A DNA stretch of 64,000 nucleotides. Source: Pseudoxanthomonas suwonensis. GTDB taxonomy: Bacteria; Pseudomonadota; Gammaproteobacteria; Xanthomonadales; Xanthomonadaceae. Position numbers and translations under genes: made by a program. The stretch is taken from the NCBI GenBank assembly GCA_003240695.1, contig QFNC01000005.1, forward strand, positions 1-64,000. Reading direction: 5' to 3'. The notes beneath the pieces are model-generated. The model worked only from the letters and a program-made list of their open reading frames with translations. It had not been told where the DNA came from and did no database searches. Shown one piece after another: positions 26,845 through 35,560 of this stretch. The first letter of the stretch is position 1. Every line of letters begins with the position of its first letter.

Positions 26845-27052
26845 GGCATGGACTCCTTCCGGGAGCGCTATGGTGCTGGAACGGGCATGCCGCATCCATC
26901 GGCCATCTTCATGGAACACGCTGGGAATTGTCCGATTCCGGGCTGGGATTGCAGCGGATCGATCGACTCCACCGAGATCGCGCCGTGACCGCGAACGGGA
27001 TGAATGCGGAACCAGCCTTGAGACGGCTGCAGGATGCCCGCATCATGCAGCC

Positions 27053-27541
27053 ATGGATGCCACCTGTTCCCATCCCGAACACCATGTGCACGACGCCGTG
27101 CAGTTCATCGCCGCGGTGGAGCGTGCCTGCGCGGAACGCGGGCTTCGGCTCACGCCGATCCGGGCCGGCATGCTGCGGTTGATCGCCGAGGCCGGGCAGC
27201 CGGTCAAGGCGTACGACCTGCTGGCCAAGGTCAGCCAGGGCGAGGGGGCGGGTGCGGCGGCACCGCCCACGGTGTACCGGGCGCTGGATTTTCTGCTGGC
27301 CAATGGCTTCATCCACAAGCTGCAGTCGGTGAACGCATTCGTGGCCTGTCACCATCCGGATGCGGCGCGGCACACGCCACCGTTCCTGATCTGCGTGCGC
27401 TGCCACTCGGCAGTGGAGCTGGAGGACGAACAGGTGGTGGAACTTCTGGATGCGCAGGCGCGTGCGCTGGGTTTCAGCCCGCAGACGCAGTCGCTGGAAG
27501 TGCACGGCGTGTGTGCGCGTTGCGTGGAGGCGCGGCGGTGA
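27053..27541 (+). CDS. zur: Zinc uptake regulator Zur (Fur family)
   Basis: 162 aa. Winged-helix region: ACAERGLRLTPIRAGMLRLI and TVYRALDFLLANGFIHKLQS. Metal-binding residues include FVACHHPD, the zinc-site Cys pairs in LICVRCHSAVE and the C-terminal GVCARCVEA. The N-terminal CSHPEHHVHD is Cys/His-rich, typical of Zur rather than Fur. It represses zinc uptake genes when zinc is ample. It is divergent from the GspH-like gene and 70 bp upstream of the rhomboid gene. Confidence 0.9.
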   Translation: MDATCSHPEHHVHDAVQFIAAVERACAERGLRLTPIRAGMLRLIAEAGQPVKAYDLLAKVSQGEGAGAAAPPTVYRALDFLLANGFIHKLQSVNAFVACHHPDAARHTPPFLICVRCHSAVELEDEQVVELLDAQARALGFSPQTQSLEVHGVCARCVEARR

Positions 27542-27611
27542 CGCTCAACCTGGATTCGATCCGCCGGTCCTGTACGGCATCGTCATGCAGGCGGGTCGAA
27601 CGACCGTGTTG

Positions 27612-28295
27612 ATGTTTCCCCGACCCACGCGCGCGACCTGGGCCCTGTTGGCCGCCAACGGCCTCGGTTTCCTGCTGCAGATGGTGGCGCCGCAGCTGGC
27701 GGTGTCCCTGATGCTGTGGCCACTGGACGTGGGCAGCCACGAACCGGGCTTACCGCGGCCGGATTTCATGCCGTGGCAGCTGCTTACCTCGGCGTTCCTG
27801 CATGCCGATGCCGGGCATCTGCTGTTCAACATGCTGGCGCTGTGGATGTTCGGGGCCATGCCGCAGCAGGTGTGGAACGAAAAGCGCTTTCTCACCTACT
27901 ACGTTGTCTGCGTGCTGGCGGCCAGCCTGTGCCAGTTGCTGGTGGCGTCGGTGGTGGTGGCGCAGGGTGGGCCGGCGGTGCCCACGCTGGGCGCGTCGGG
28001 CGGCGTGTACGGACTGGTGCTGGCATTCGGCATGCTGTTTCCCGCGCAGCGCATGCTGCTGTTTCCGATTCCGGTGCCGCTGACCGCGCGCACGGTGGCG
28101 ATCCTGTTCGCGGCGATGTCGCTGCTGTTCGGCATGCTGGGTTCCCGCGATGGGGTGGCGCATTTCGCGCACTTGGGCGGGATGCTGGGCGGCTGGTTGC
28201 TGATCCGCCACTGGCGGCGGCGCGGCGGCGGGCCGCCGCGCGGTGGCACACGGGCGCGCACGCCGGCACCGCGTCATCTCAAGGTGGTGAAGTAG
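27612..28295 (+). CDS. Rhomboid family intramembrane serine protease with SspB-like C-terminal tail
   Basis: 227 aa with six hydrophobic helices. Rhomboid signatures: FLHADAGHLLFNMLALWMFG (H and N of helix 2), the catalytic Ser in LGASGGVYGLV and the catalytic His in VAHFAHLGGMLGG. A basic cytoplasmic tail (HWRRRGGGPPRG) ends APRHLKVVK. This closely resembles the ClpX-binding tail of SspB; SspB in this genome ends GGHLRVVK. An alternative ATG at 27585 adds nine residues. Neither start has a strong ribosome-binding site. Confidence 0.92.
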   Translation: MFPRPTRATWALLAANGLGFLLQMVAPQLAVSLMLWPLDVGSHEPGLPRPDFMPWQLLTSAFLHADAGHLLFNMLALWMFGAMPQQVWNEKRFLTYYVVCVLAASLCQLLVASVVVAQGGPAVPTLGASGGVYGLVLAFGMLFPAQRMLLFPIPVPLTARTVAILFAAMSLLFGMLGSRDGVAHFAHLGGMLGGWLLIRHWRRRGGGPPRGGTRARTPAPRHLKVVK

Positions 28296-28316
28296 CCGCA
28301 GGCAACGTGCCGGCGG

Positions 28317-29246
28317 CTAGAACTCCGGTTGCAGACGCACCTCGCGCATCTGCTTGCGGATGTCGCGCCAGAACAGCGACGGCGCTACCCACGTGTACAC
28401 GCAGAAGCCCAGCCACAGCACGGTGATCAGGGTCATCAGGCCATCGTGGCCGGTGTCTTCCAGCCACAAGCTGGCGAGGCGGTACAGCAGGTACAGGCCG
28501 ATCAGGATGATCACGGCACGGGTGCGCGAGCCGGATGCCACCAGCGACTGGAACCGCCACCATAACCCCAGCAGCCAGCTGCGGCGCGCCTGTACGGCCG
28601 ACAGCAGGGCCAGCGCGGATTCGCTCATCGGGGCGATGTTCAGGGCCCACAGTGCGTGCTGATGGGCGGCATCGGTATGGGCATCGGCCAGTTCGCAATG
28701 GCCCAGCACGCAAAGCGCATCCACGTCTTCCGGGTCCAGCTCCAGTGCCTGGCGGGCGAGGTCGGTGGCGGCACGGTGGTCGCCTCGGGCCAAGGCCAGT
28801 TCGGCATTCAGGGCCAGCACGGCCGGGTCGCCGGGGGCCAGCTGCAGCGCCTGTTCGGCGTGGCGACGGGCCTCGGCATCGCGCTGCCACAGGCTGTACA
28901 GGCGCGCCAGCTGCGCGGGGATGTCGGCCGATTCCGGATCCAGTTCGCGTGCGGTCTGCAGATGGGTCTCGGCATCGTCGAAACGCCGTTGTGCCATTGC
29001 CACGCCGGCGGCGGCCTGGTGGGCGAAGGGCGAGTCCGGATCAAGGGCAATGGCATGGCCGGCCTCCAGCTGCGCCGCGTGCAGGCGCTTGCGGCGCAGC
29101 AGGCACAGTGCGAGCAGGCCATGGGCGGGGCCGTGGTCGGGATCCTCGCCCAGTAGCTCCACCAGCCGCTGCATCGCCGCGTCGGTCTGGCCATGCGCGT
29201 AGTGGCGCAGGGCGAGGCGGAACAGGCGGTCGTGCTGCGCGGTCAT
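28317..29246 (-). CDS. TPR-repeat protein with C-terminal membrane segments
   Basis: 309 aa. About five to six tetratricopeptide repeats fill residues 1-210, for example AHGLLALCLLRRKRLHAAQLEAGHAIALDP and its successors with the A-x-A-L-P spacing. Two hydrophobic helices follow near the C-terminus (VIILIGLYLLYRLASLW; LMTLITVLWLGFCVYTWVA), so the repeats likely face the cytoplasm from the inner membrane. It is the last gene of a three-gene operon with the AAA ATPase and a small membrane protein, overlapping the latter by 4 bp. Function unknown. Confidence 0.85.
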   Translation of the reverse strand: MTAQHDRLFRLALRHYAHGQTDAAMQRLVELLGEDPDHGPAHGLLALCLLRRKRLHAAQLEAGHAIALDPDSPFAHQAAAGVAMAQRRFDDAETHLQTARELDPESADIPAQLARLYSLWQRDAEARRHAEQALQLAPGDPAVLALNAELALARGDHRAATDLARQALELDPEDVDALCVLGHCELADAHTDAAHQHALWALNIAPMSESALALLSAVQARRSWLLGLWWRFQSLVASGSRTRAVIILIGLYLLYRLASLWLEDTGHDGLMTLITVLWLGFCVYTWVAPSLFWRDIRKQMREVRLQPEF

Positions 29247-29719
29247 CGCAACACCTGCAGCAAAAGCGGATGCAGCGCGCTGGAGCTCCACAGCGCCGGC
29301 AGCAGCAGCGTCATCAACACCAGCGGGATCATGCCGTTGCGCGACTGTCCGCCGTAGTGTTCCCACAGTTCGTGGCAGGGGGTTTGGCCCTGATACAGCC
29401 GGTACGCCACCACCAGTTTCACCACCACCGGCAACAGCGCGGCGTAGCGCACGCTGCGCTCGTCAAGCACACCCTGTTGCAGCAGATAACCAAGGCCCAG
29501 CCACAGCAGCAGGGCCAGCAGCAGGCTGATGCCGGCCCAGAGCCATTCCCGGTGCCGCTCCGGATTACCCATGGCGATGCCATTGAACACGAACCAGGCC
29601 AGGCCGATGGCATTGCCGGCCAGCATCACCGCCAGCAGCGGCCACATCGGGTCCACCACCTGGCGCGACCAGGCCGACGGCAGCGGCTCGTCGGGAATGC
29701 GATAGGTGGATGCGGCCAT
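29243..29719 (-). CDS. Unknown four-helix membrane protein of the AAA/TPR operon
   Basis: 158 aa. Predicted membrane helices are PMWPLLAVMLAGNAIGLAWF, WLWAGISLLLALLLWLGLG, YAALLPVVVKLVVAYRLY and MIPLVLMTLLLPALW. A conserved-looking loop reads YQGQTPCHELWEHYGGQSRN. I do not recognise the family. It overlaps the AAA gene upstream and the TPR gene downstream by 4 bp each (ATGA), so the three are made together. The longer frame upstream of 29719 lies inside the AAA gene and was rejected as its start. Confidence 0.8.
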   Translation of the reverse strand: MAASTYRIPDEPLPSAWSRQVVDPMWPLLAVMLAGNAIGLAWFVFNGIAMGNPERHREWLWAGISLLLALLLWLGLGYLLQQGVLDERSVRYAALLPVVVKLVVAYRLYQGQTPCHELWEHYGGQSRNGMIPLVLMTLLLPALWSSSALHPLLLQVLR

Positions 29720-31056
29720 CAGTCGCGGCCGTGCTGTTGCAGGAAGGCCAGCACCTCGTCGTACTGGCCAGCCTGATTGGCGTAGCGGGCGTGGTTGCGC
29801 GCCGTGGTCAGCCATTCCAGCGTGGTCGGGCGGGTGTCGCGCAGGGCGGCCTGCAGATGCGCCATGGCCAGCGGCACTTCGCGGCCGTCGTGGATGGACT
29901 GCTCGATGGCCTCGTCCACCGCCGACTCCACCAGATGGCGCAGGTCGGCGCCCGAGAAGCCACTGGTGCGGCGCGCCAGCTGGGCGGTGTCGATGTCGTT
30001 TGCCTGCGGGCGGCCCTGCAGCTGCAGCTGCAGGATGCCGCGCCGCGCGCGCTCGTCCGGCGGCGGCACGAACAGCACGCGATCGAAACGCCCCGGTCGC
30101 CGGAAGGCGCTGTCCACCGCCCACGGCACGTTGGTGGCACCCAGGATCAGCACGCCCTGGTTGGCCTGGGCGAAGCCGTCCAGTTCGGTCAGGAACTGGC
30201 TGACCAGCTTGGCCGAGGTGGCTTCGCGCGCGGCCTGGCGCTTACCGCCCAGTGCCTCGATTTCGTCGAAGAACAGCACCGCCGGCGCGGTGCGCCGGGC
30301 CTGCTCGAAAATGGCGTGCAGCTTGCGCTCTGATTCGCCAATGTACATGTCCAGCACGTCGGTGATGGCCACGTTGTAGAAACGCGCGCCGCATTCGCCG
30401 GCGGTGGCGCGGGCCAGCAACGTCTTGCCGCAGCCGGGCGGGCCGTACAGCAGGATGCCACCGCCGGGACGCCGCTTGAAGCGCTCGAACAGCGACGGCT
30501 TCAAGAATGGGGTGATGATGCGGCGGCGGATCTGCTGTTTCACCGCATCCAGCCCGCCCACCTCGGCGAAGGTGACGCGCTCGCCGGCCGGGGCGATGGC
30601 GCGCAGGATGTCGTCGGCATCGGTGTCGTCGTTGGCGATGCTGGCTACGCGGCTGCGCGGTTGGCCGATGGAAACCACCTTTCCGCTCAACTCGGCGGCG
30701 AAAGCGCCATCCTCCAGAGCCGGATTGGCGGCGATGGCCTGCTGATAAAGCTGCCGCGCGCGGTCGCGGTTGCCGTCGCGCAGGGCCTGGCGGGCCTGTT
30801 CCAGGTGCAACGATGCGGCTTCGGCCGGTGCAAGCCGCGTTGCGGTTTCGGCATCGCCGGCCGCCAGCAACATGCGTGCGGCGGCGTGGCGGCGCTTCTC
30901 ATCCAGATGCTGCTCGCCAGGCAGCGCCAGCAACTGGCGCACAGCGTCGGCATCCCCGGCAGACAGGGCGGCATCCCAGGCCAGGCCGCGCAGCGCGGCG
31001 TTGTCGGGGCTGGCCTGCAGCGCCTGGATCAACGCCTGCACGGACGGTGCGGACAT
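29719..31056 (-). CDS. CDC48/FtsH-like single AAA+ ATPase with N-terminal repeat region
   Basis: 445 aa. Residues 1-130 are Ala-rich helical repeats (TPR-like). A classical AAA module follows: VTFAEVGGLDAVKQQI, Walker A YGPPGCGKTLLAR, a pore-loop-like DMYIGESERKLH, Walker B VLFFDEIEALGG, sensor 1 GATNVPWAVD, and arginine fingers in FRRPGRFDRVLF. GFSGADLRHLVE is the sensor 2 region. No protease or membrane domain is present in the protein itself. It heads the operon with two membrane proteins, suggesting an ATP-driven remodeller of a membrane partner; the role is inferred only from this context. Confidence 0.9.
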   Translation of the reverse strand: MSAPSVQALIQALQASPDNAALRGLAWDAALSAGDADAVRQLLALPGEQHLDEKRRHAAARMLLAAGDAETATRLAPAEAASLHLEQARQALRDGNRDRARQLYQQAIAANPALEDGAFAAELSGKVVSIGQPRSRVASIANDDTDADDILRAIAPAGERVTFAEVGGLDAVKQQIRRRIITPFLKPSLFERFKRRPGGGILLYGPPGCGKTLLARATAGECGARFYNVAITDVLDMYIGESERKLHAIFEQARRTAPAVLFFDEIEALGGKRQAAREATSAKLVSQFLTELDGFAQANQGVLILGATNVPWAVDSAFRRPGRFDRVLFVPPPDERARRGILQLQLQGRPQANDIDTAQLARRTSGFSGADLRHLVESAVDEAIEQSIHDGREVPLAMAHLQAALRDTRPTTLEWLTTARNHARYANQAGQYDEVLAFLQQHGRD

Positions 31057-31068
31057 GCCGGTGCGCAG

Positions 31069-33141
31069 TCAGCGTGCCGGTGCGGCAGGCGCAGCCGGAG
31101 CAGCAGGCAGCACCGGCGCCGCAGACCACAGCAGCACGCGGCTGGCGGCCGGGGTCTGCATCGGGCTGTCCGGCTTGCAGCCGTAGGCGGTGGCGAACTG
31201 CGGCAGATTGCGCAGCGGGCCGTTGGTGCGCCACAGCCCCGGCGCGTGCAGGCTGGTGGCGGCCTGATAGGTAGCCACGTCGGTGCTGGACTGCTGCGGC
31301 CACAACCGCGACCAGGCGTTGAAGAACGGCTGCGTAGCGGCCGGCGCCAGGCCGGGCTGGGCGGTGTTCAATGCGTCCCAGGCCAGTTCCAGGCCGGCCA
31401 GATCGGCCAGATTCTCGTCGCGCGTCAGCTGGCCGTTGACGTTGCCGGTGATACCGGGATACGGGTAGCCGTTGTACTGCGCCGACAGCTGATTGGCGCG
31501 GCTGGACCAGGCGGCGATGTCGGTGGTGCTCCACCACGGACGCAATGCACCTGCGGCATCCACCATGCGGCCCTTGTCGTCGAAGCCGTGCGACAGTTCG
31601 TGGCCCACCAGCGCACCGAAGCTGCCGTAATGGCCCATGCCTTCGACGCCGAGATCCAGCACCGGTGCCTGCAGCACGGCGGCGGTGACGATCAGGCGGT
31701 TGTGGGCCAGATCGTAGGCCAGCGCCGGCTGCTGTGGCAGCACGTTCCAGCGGCGTGCCGCATTGGCTGCACCGATGCGGCGCATTTCCTGCTGGTGCCG
31801 CCAGGTGGAGGCGATCAGCATGTTGCTGCCGAAGCTGCCGCGGCCCATCGGCTGGATGCTGTAGTCCAGGTCGTAGCGCGGTGCGGCGATTTCGATGCTG
31901 AGCTTGGCCAGTTTGGCCTGGGCTTCGGCCTTGGTGTCCGGGCCCATCCAGCTGGCATTGGCGATGCCGCGGCCCAGGGCATCACGCACCTGCGTGGCGA
32001 TCAGTTCGGCGCGCTGGCGGGTGGTGTCCGGCAGGTAGCGGCCGATGTACTCGCGGCCCAGCATCGGTCCGGCAGCCAGATTGATGGCATCCAGCACCTG
32101 CTGTTGCCGCGGCAGCGGCTGGATTTCGCCGCGCAACACGCGTCCACGGAACTCGAAGTCGGCATCGCGCCAGGCACGCGACAGATACGGCGCCATCGCC
32201 GCGCCCACGTGGTAGCGCAGGTAGGCCTTCCACTGGTCGGGTTTCAACGTGTCCAGCAGCGTGTTGAGCTGCGCGAACAGCTGCGGATTGGCCAGCGACA
32301 CGGTTTCGCTGTTCACGCCCTGCGCGGCCAGGAACTGGATCAACTGCAGTTTGCGGAATTGCTTGTCCTTGCCCAGCGCGGCCACTGCTACCGGCGCGTA
32401 GGTGTTGCTGGGCAGACGCAGGTCGGCCAGCGGCCGCGACGCCTGCGCGATGCGGGTTTCGATATCGAACACCGCTGCGGCGGAGGCATCCAGCTGTTCG
32501 GGGGGCGTGCCGGCCAGGGTGAGAATCTGCTTGATGTAGGCGTGGTAGCGGCTGACGATCGCGCGGGTCTGCGCATCGGTGCGGGTGTACCAGGCCGGGT
32601 CGGGCAGGCCCAGACCGCCCTGGGTGAAGTAACCCATGTGCCGGTTCAGGTCGTTCACGTCGATGTCGGCGGTGAAATTGAACAGCACCGGAATGCCGAC
32701 CTGGTGCAGCGCGGCCACGGCTGCGGGAATGTCGCGGTCGCGGCGGATCGCGTCGATGCGCGACAGCAGCGGCGCGATGGGCGCGGCGCCGTCGCGCTCC
32801 ACCGCCGCTTCATCCAGACCGCTGGCCCAGAAGTCGCCGAGCAGCTTGGGAACGCCCATCTGCGCCGACTGCGAGAAGTCGTTCAGCAGTTCCACCTGCT
32901 GGTGCACGGCGCGCTGCTGCAGTTCCAGCATCGCGGTGCGGGTGCTGCCGGGCTGGGTCATGACATTGGCATCCAGCCACGGCTTGTTGACGAAGGTGTA
33001 GAAGTCGGTGCAGGCAGTCAGCGCGGGCTCGGCCGGCGGTTTTTTCGCGGCGCTGCGACGCTGGGCATAGGCATCGCCGTGGGCCAGGGCGACGGTCAGG
33101 CACAGACCAAGGGCGACGGTGAGCGGGCGCAGTGCAGGCAT
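31069..33141 (-). CDS. M13 family metallopeptidase (PepO/neprilysin-like), exported
   Basis: 690 aa. A signal peptide ends near AYAQ (about residue 27). The N-terminal domain has DFYTFVNKPWLDAN and PGSTRTAMLEL. The zinc-binding motif is VGHELSHGFDDKG (HExxH). ENLADLAGLELAWDA supplies the third zinc ligand (ExxxD) and the end follows the M13 pattern. It should degrade oligopeptides in the periplasm. A second M13 gene lies 155 bp upstream on the same strand, separated by a hairpin. Length is typical. Confidence 0.95.
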   Translation of the reverse strand: MPALRPLTVALGLCLTVALAHGDAYAQRRSAAKKPPAEPALTACTDFYTFVNKPWLDANVMTQPGSTRTAMLELQQRAVHQQVELLNDFSQSAQMGVPKLLGDFWASGLDEAAVERDGAAPIAPLLSRIDAIRRDRDIPAAVAALHQVGIPVLFNFTADIDVNDLNRHMGYFTQGGLGLPDPAWYTRTDAQTRAIVSRYHAYIKQILTLAGTPPEQLDASAAAVFDIETRIAQASRPLADLRLPSNTYAPVAVAALGKDKQFRKLQLIQFLAAQGVNSETVSLANPQLFAQLNTLLDTLKPDQWKAYLRYHVGAAMAPYLSRAWRDADFEFRGRVLRGEIQPLPRQQQVLDAINLAAGPMLGREYIGRYLPDTTRQRAELIATQVRDALGRGIANASWMGPDTKAEAQAKLAKLSIEIAAPRYDLDYSIQPMGRGSFGSNMLIASTWRHQQEMRRIGAANAARRWNVLPQQPALAYDLAHNRLIVTAAVLQAPVLDLGVEGMGHYGSFGALVGHELSHGFDDKGRMVDAAGALRPWWSTTDIAAWSSRANQLSAQYNGYPYPGITGNVNGQLTRDENLADLAGLELAWDALNTAQPGLAPAATQPFFNAWSRLWPQQSSTDVATYQAATSLHAPGLWRTNGPLRNLPQFATAYGCKPDSPMQTPAASRVLLWSAAPVLPAAPAAPAAPAR

Positions 33142-33240
33142 GGCGGGTTCCGTTGGAAAAATCCGCGGAAGTCTAGCAAGTGCACGTATCCGCGGCCTGA
33201 AGCGCGTTCACGCAGAGAAGGACTGCAGGGACCCAAACGA

Positions 33241-33270
33241 CAACGGCCATGGCGAGCGGCATGGCCGTTG
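33241..33270 (-). terminator. Hairpin between the two M13 peptidase genes
   Basis: CAACGGCCATG and CATGGCCGTTG form an 11 bp perfect stem around an 8-base loop. On the minus strand it lies 26 bp after the stop of the upstream peptidase gene and is followed by TCGTTTGGG, a weak T stretch. It probably limits read-through into the second M13 gene. Confidence 0.6.
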
Positions 33271-33296
33271 CGCAAGGCTGCGCGAGGACAAGCCGC

Positions 33297-35402
33297 TTAC
33301 CAGATCAGGATCTGCTGGCCGGGTCCGCGCACCATGGCATCGCCGGGCTTGCACTGGAAGGCGGTGGCGAAAGCCGGCATGTTGCTGGGAGCGCCGATCG
33401 CGCGGAAATTGGCCGGCGCGTGCGGATCGGTGGTCAGGCGCAACTTCAGTTCGTCGGGGGTGAAGTTGCGGCGCCACACCGTGGCCCAGTTGGCGAAGAA
33501 GCGCTGGTCGCGACTCATGCCGTCCACCATCGGGTCGGGCGTGTCGCCGGCGGCATGCCGCATGGCATCGTAGGCCACCGCCAGGCCGCCCAGGTCGGCG
33601 ATGTTCTCGCCCAGGGTCAGCTTGCCGTTCACGCTCTGTCCGGGTGCGGCTTCGTACGCGTTGAACTGCGCCACCAGCTGGTCGGTGAGTGCCTGGAAGC
33701 CCTTGCTGTCGGCCTCGGTCCACCAGTTTTCCATGTTGCCGGCCGGGCCGAAGCGGCTACCCTGATCGTCGTAGCCGTGGATCATCTCGTGGCCGATCAC
33801 CGCGCCGATGCCGCCGTAGTTCAGCGCATCGTCGGCATTCGGGTCGAAGAACGGAGGCTGCAGGATGGCGGCCGGGAACACGATCTCGTTCTGCAGCGGG
33901 TTGTAGTAGGCGTTCACCATCTGCGGCGGCATCGCCCATTCGCTCTTGTCCACCGGCTTGCCGATCTTGGCCAGGCTGAAGCGGTAGTTGAAGGCCTGCG
34001 CGGCCTGCACGTTGGCCAGGTAGCTGTCGCGGCCGGTGTGCAGGCCGTTCCAGTCGCGCCACTTGTCCGGATAGCCGATCTTGGGCGTGAACGCGGCCCA
34101 CTTCTCCATGGCCTTGGCCTTGGTGGCATCGCCCATCCAGCTCAGTCCCTGCAAACGCACCTTCAGCGCATCGCTCAGGTTGCGGACCAGTTTTTCCATC
34201 TGCACCTTGCTGTCGGCCGGGAAGGCGACCTGCACGTACAGCTGGCCCATGGCCTCGCCGGCCTGGCCTTCGATGGTGTCCAGCACCCGCTTGCCGCGTT
34301 CCTTCATCTCCTTCTGCCCGCGCAGGGTCTTGCTGTAGAAATTGAAGTGCTCCTGCGCGAAGGCGTCGGCCAGATAGGGCGAGGCGCTGTCCACGGCGTG
34401 GAAACGCAGATAGCTTTGCCACTGCGCCGCCGGCACGTCGGCCAGCATGCGGCTGACTTCGGCATGGAAATCGGGCATCGCCAGCGAAAAGCGCTGCGGC
34501 GCCGCCATCTGCTGCGATTCGAAGAAGCGGGTCCAGGAGAAATTGGGCGTCAGCCTGTCGGCCTCGGCCAGGGTGACCGGGTTGTAGTACAGCGCCACGT
34601 CGCGCGAGAGCTGTTCCTGCGATTTCGAGGCCCTGGCCAGGCGGGTTTCGAAGGCCACCACGTCCTTGCCCTGTGCGGCTGCGGCATCGGCGGCAATGCC
34701 CGACAGTTCCAGCACCTTCGCCACGTGCTGCCGGTACGCTGCCAGCTTGTCGGCGTGCTTGGCATCGGTGTAGTAGGTGGTATCGGGCAGCCCCAGGCCG
34801 CCCTGCATGGCGTAGGCCATGTTCATGTCCGACTGCTTGAAGTCGGCTTCGGCACCGAATCCGAACAGCGGATTCTGGCCCTTGGCAGCCGTCGTGCGCA
34901 GGTAATCGGCGATCTGCGCGCTGTCCTGCAGGCCGGCAATGGCATCCAGCTGCGGCTGCAGCGGCGCGATGCCCTGCGCGTTGATGGCGGCCGCATCCAT
35001 GCCGGTGGCCCACAGGTCGCCCACGATCTTGTCCACGCCGCCGGCATCGGCACGCGCGGCGGCCTGCTCGGCCAGTTGACGCTGGATGGCGGTGGAACGC
35101 TCGTCCAGCATTTCGAAGGCACCCCAGCTGGTGCGGTCGCCGGGGATGGCGTTGGCTGCCAGCCAGGTGCCGTTGACGTGATCGGCGAAGCCCGAACAGG
35201 CCGCCTTGGAGGCATCCACATCACTGGCCAGGAAGCGGTTCACGCCGGGCAGCTTGTTCTCGTCCAGCGTATAGGCTGCGGCAGCAGCAGGCGTGGCCGT
35301 CTTTGCAGGGCTGGCGGCAGCCGGCTTGTCGGCTGACGACTGGCAGGCGGCGAGCGACGCGGTGATGGCAACGGACAACAGCAGCAGGGATGGCTTGGAC
35401 AT
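33297..35402 (-). CDS. M13 family metallopeptidase, lipoprotein
   Basis: 701 aa. The signal peptide ends at a lipobox SLAAC (Cys about residue 20), so the enzyme should be lipid-anchored. It shows CSGFADHVNGTWLAAN near the N-terminus, the zinc site IGHEMIHGYDDQGS (HExxH) and the third-ligand motif ENIADLGGLAVAYDA, then the terminal M13 region with FRAIG and CKPGDAM. Overall it is similar to the neighbouring 690 aa enzyme, so this is an old tandem duplication. The frame is open to 35489, but the ATG at 35402 gives the lipoprotein leader. Confidence 0.95.
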   Translation of the reverse strand: MSKPSLLLLSVAITASLAACQSSADKPAAASPAKTATPAAAAAYTLDENKLPGVNRFLASDVDASKAACSGFADHVNGTWLAANAIPGDRTSWGAFEMLDERSTAIQRQLAEQAAARADAGGVDKIVGDLWATGMDAAAINAQGIAPLQPQLDAIAGLQDSAQIADYLRTTAAKGQNPLFGFGAEADFKQSDMNMAYAMQGGLGLPDTTYYTDAKHADKLAAYRQHVAKVLELSGIAADAAAAQGKDVVAFETRLARASKSQEQLSRDVALYYNPVTLAEADRLTPNFSWTRFFESQQMAAPQRFSLAMPDFHAEVSRMLADVPAAQWQSYLRFHAVDSASPYLADAFAQEHFNFYSKTLRGQKEMKERGKRVLDTIEGQAGEAMGQLYVQVAFPADSKVQMEKLVRNLSDALKVRLQGLSWMGDATKAKAMEKWAAFTPKIGYPDKWRDWNGLHTGRDSYLANVQAAQAFNYRFSLAKIGKPVDKSEWAMPPQMVNAYYNPLQNEIVFPAAILQPPFFDPNADDALNYGGIGAVIGHEMIHGYDDQGSRFGPAGNMENWWTEADSKGFQALTDQLVAQFNAYEAAPGQSVNGKLTLGENIADLGGLAVAYDAMRHAAGDTPDPMVDGMSRDQRFFANWATVWRRNFTPDELKLRLTTDPHAPANFRAIGAPSNMPAFATAFQCKPGDAMVRGPGQQILIW

Positions 35403-35560
35403 GGCGGATTCCGGATGGCACGGGTGGCCGAAGAAGGGCGGTCGCCACTGTACCGCGCCGGACCGGATCGGCAGGGTGCTGAAGGTCATGCACCGCTGGA
35501 AATGCGGTGCGAATGGGCAGGTGCTGCGGTAGGCTGATGCATTGGCACGGGGAGCACGGC

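Noticed and set aside
26164..26988. A plus-strand 274-codon frame between pilE and zur
   Set aside because: It is antisense to the GspH-like gene, which has a prepilin leader and conserved Cys; the plus frame shows no domain.
29720..30124. N-terminal extension of the four-helix membrane protein
   Set aside because: It lies inside the AAA ATPase gene in another frame and is Arg/Ala-rich with no membrane character; the ATG at 29719 gives a clean protein.
30661..33573. A 970-codon plus-strand frame across the AAA and M13 genes
   Set aside because: Runs antisense to two well-supported genes; the composition is that of a shadow frame.
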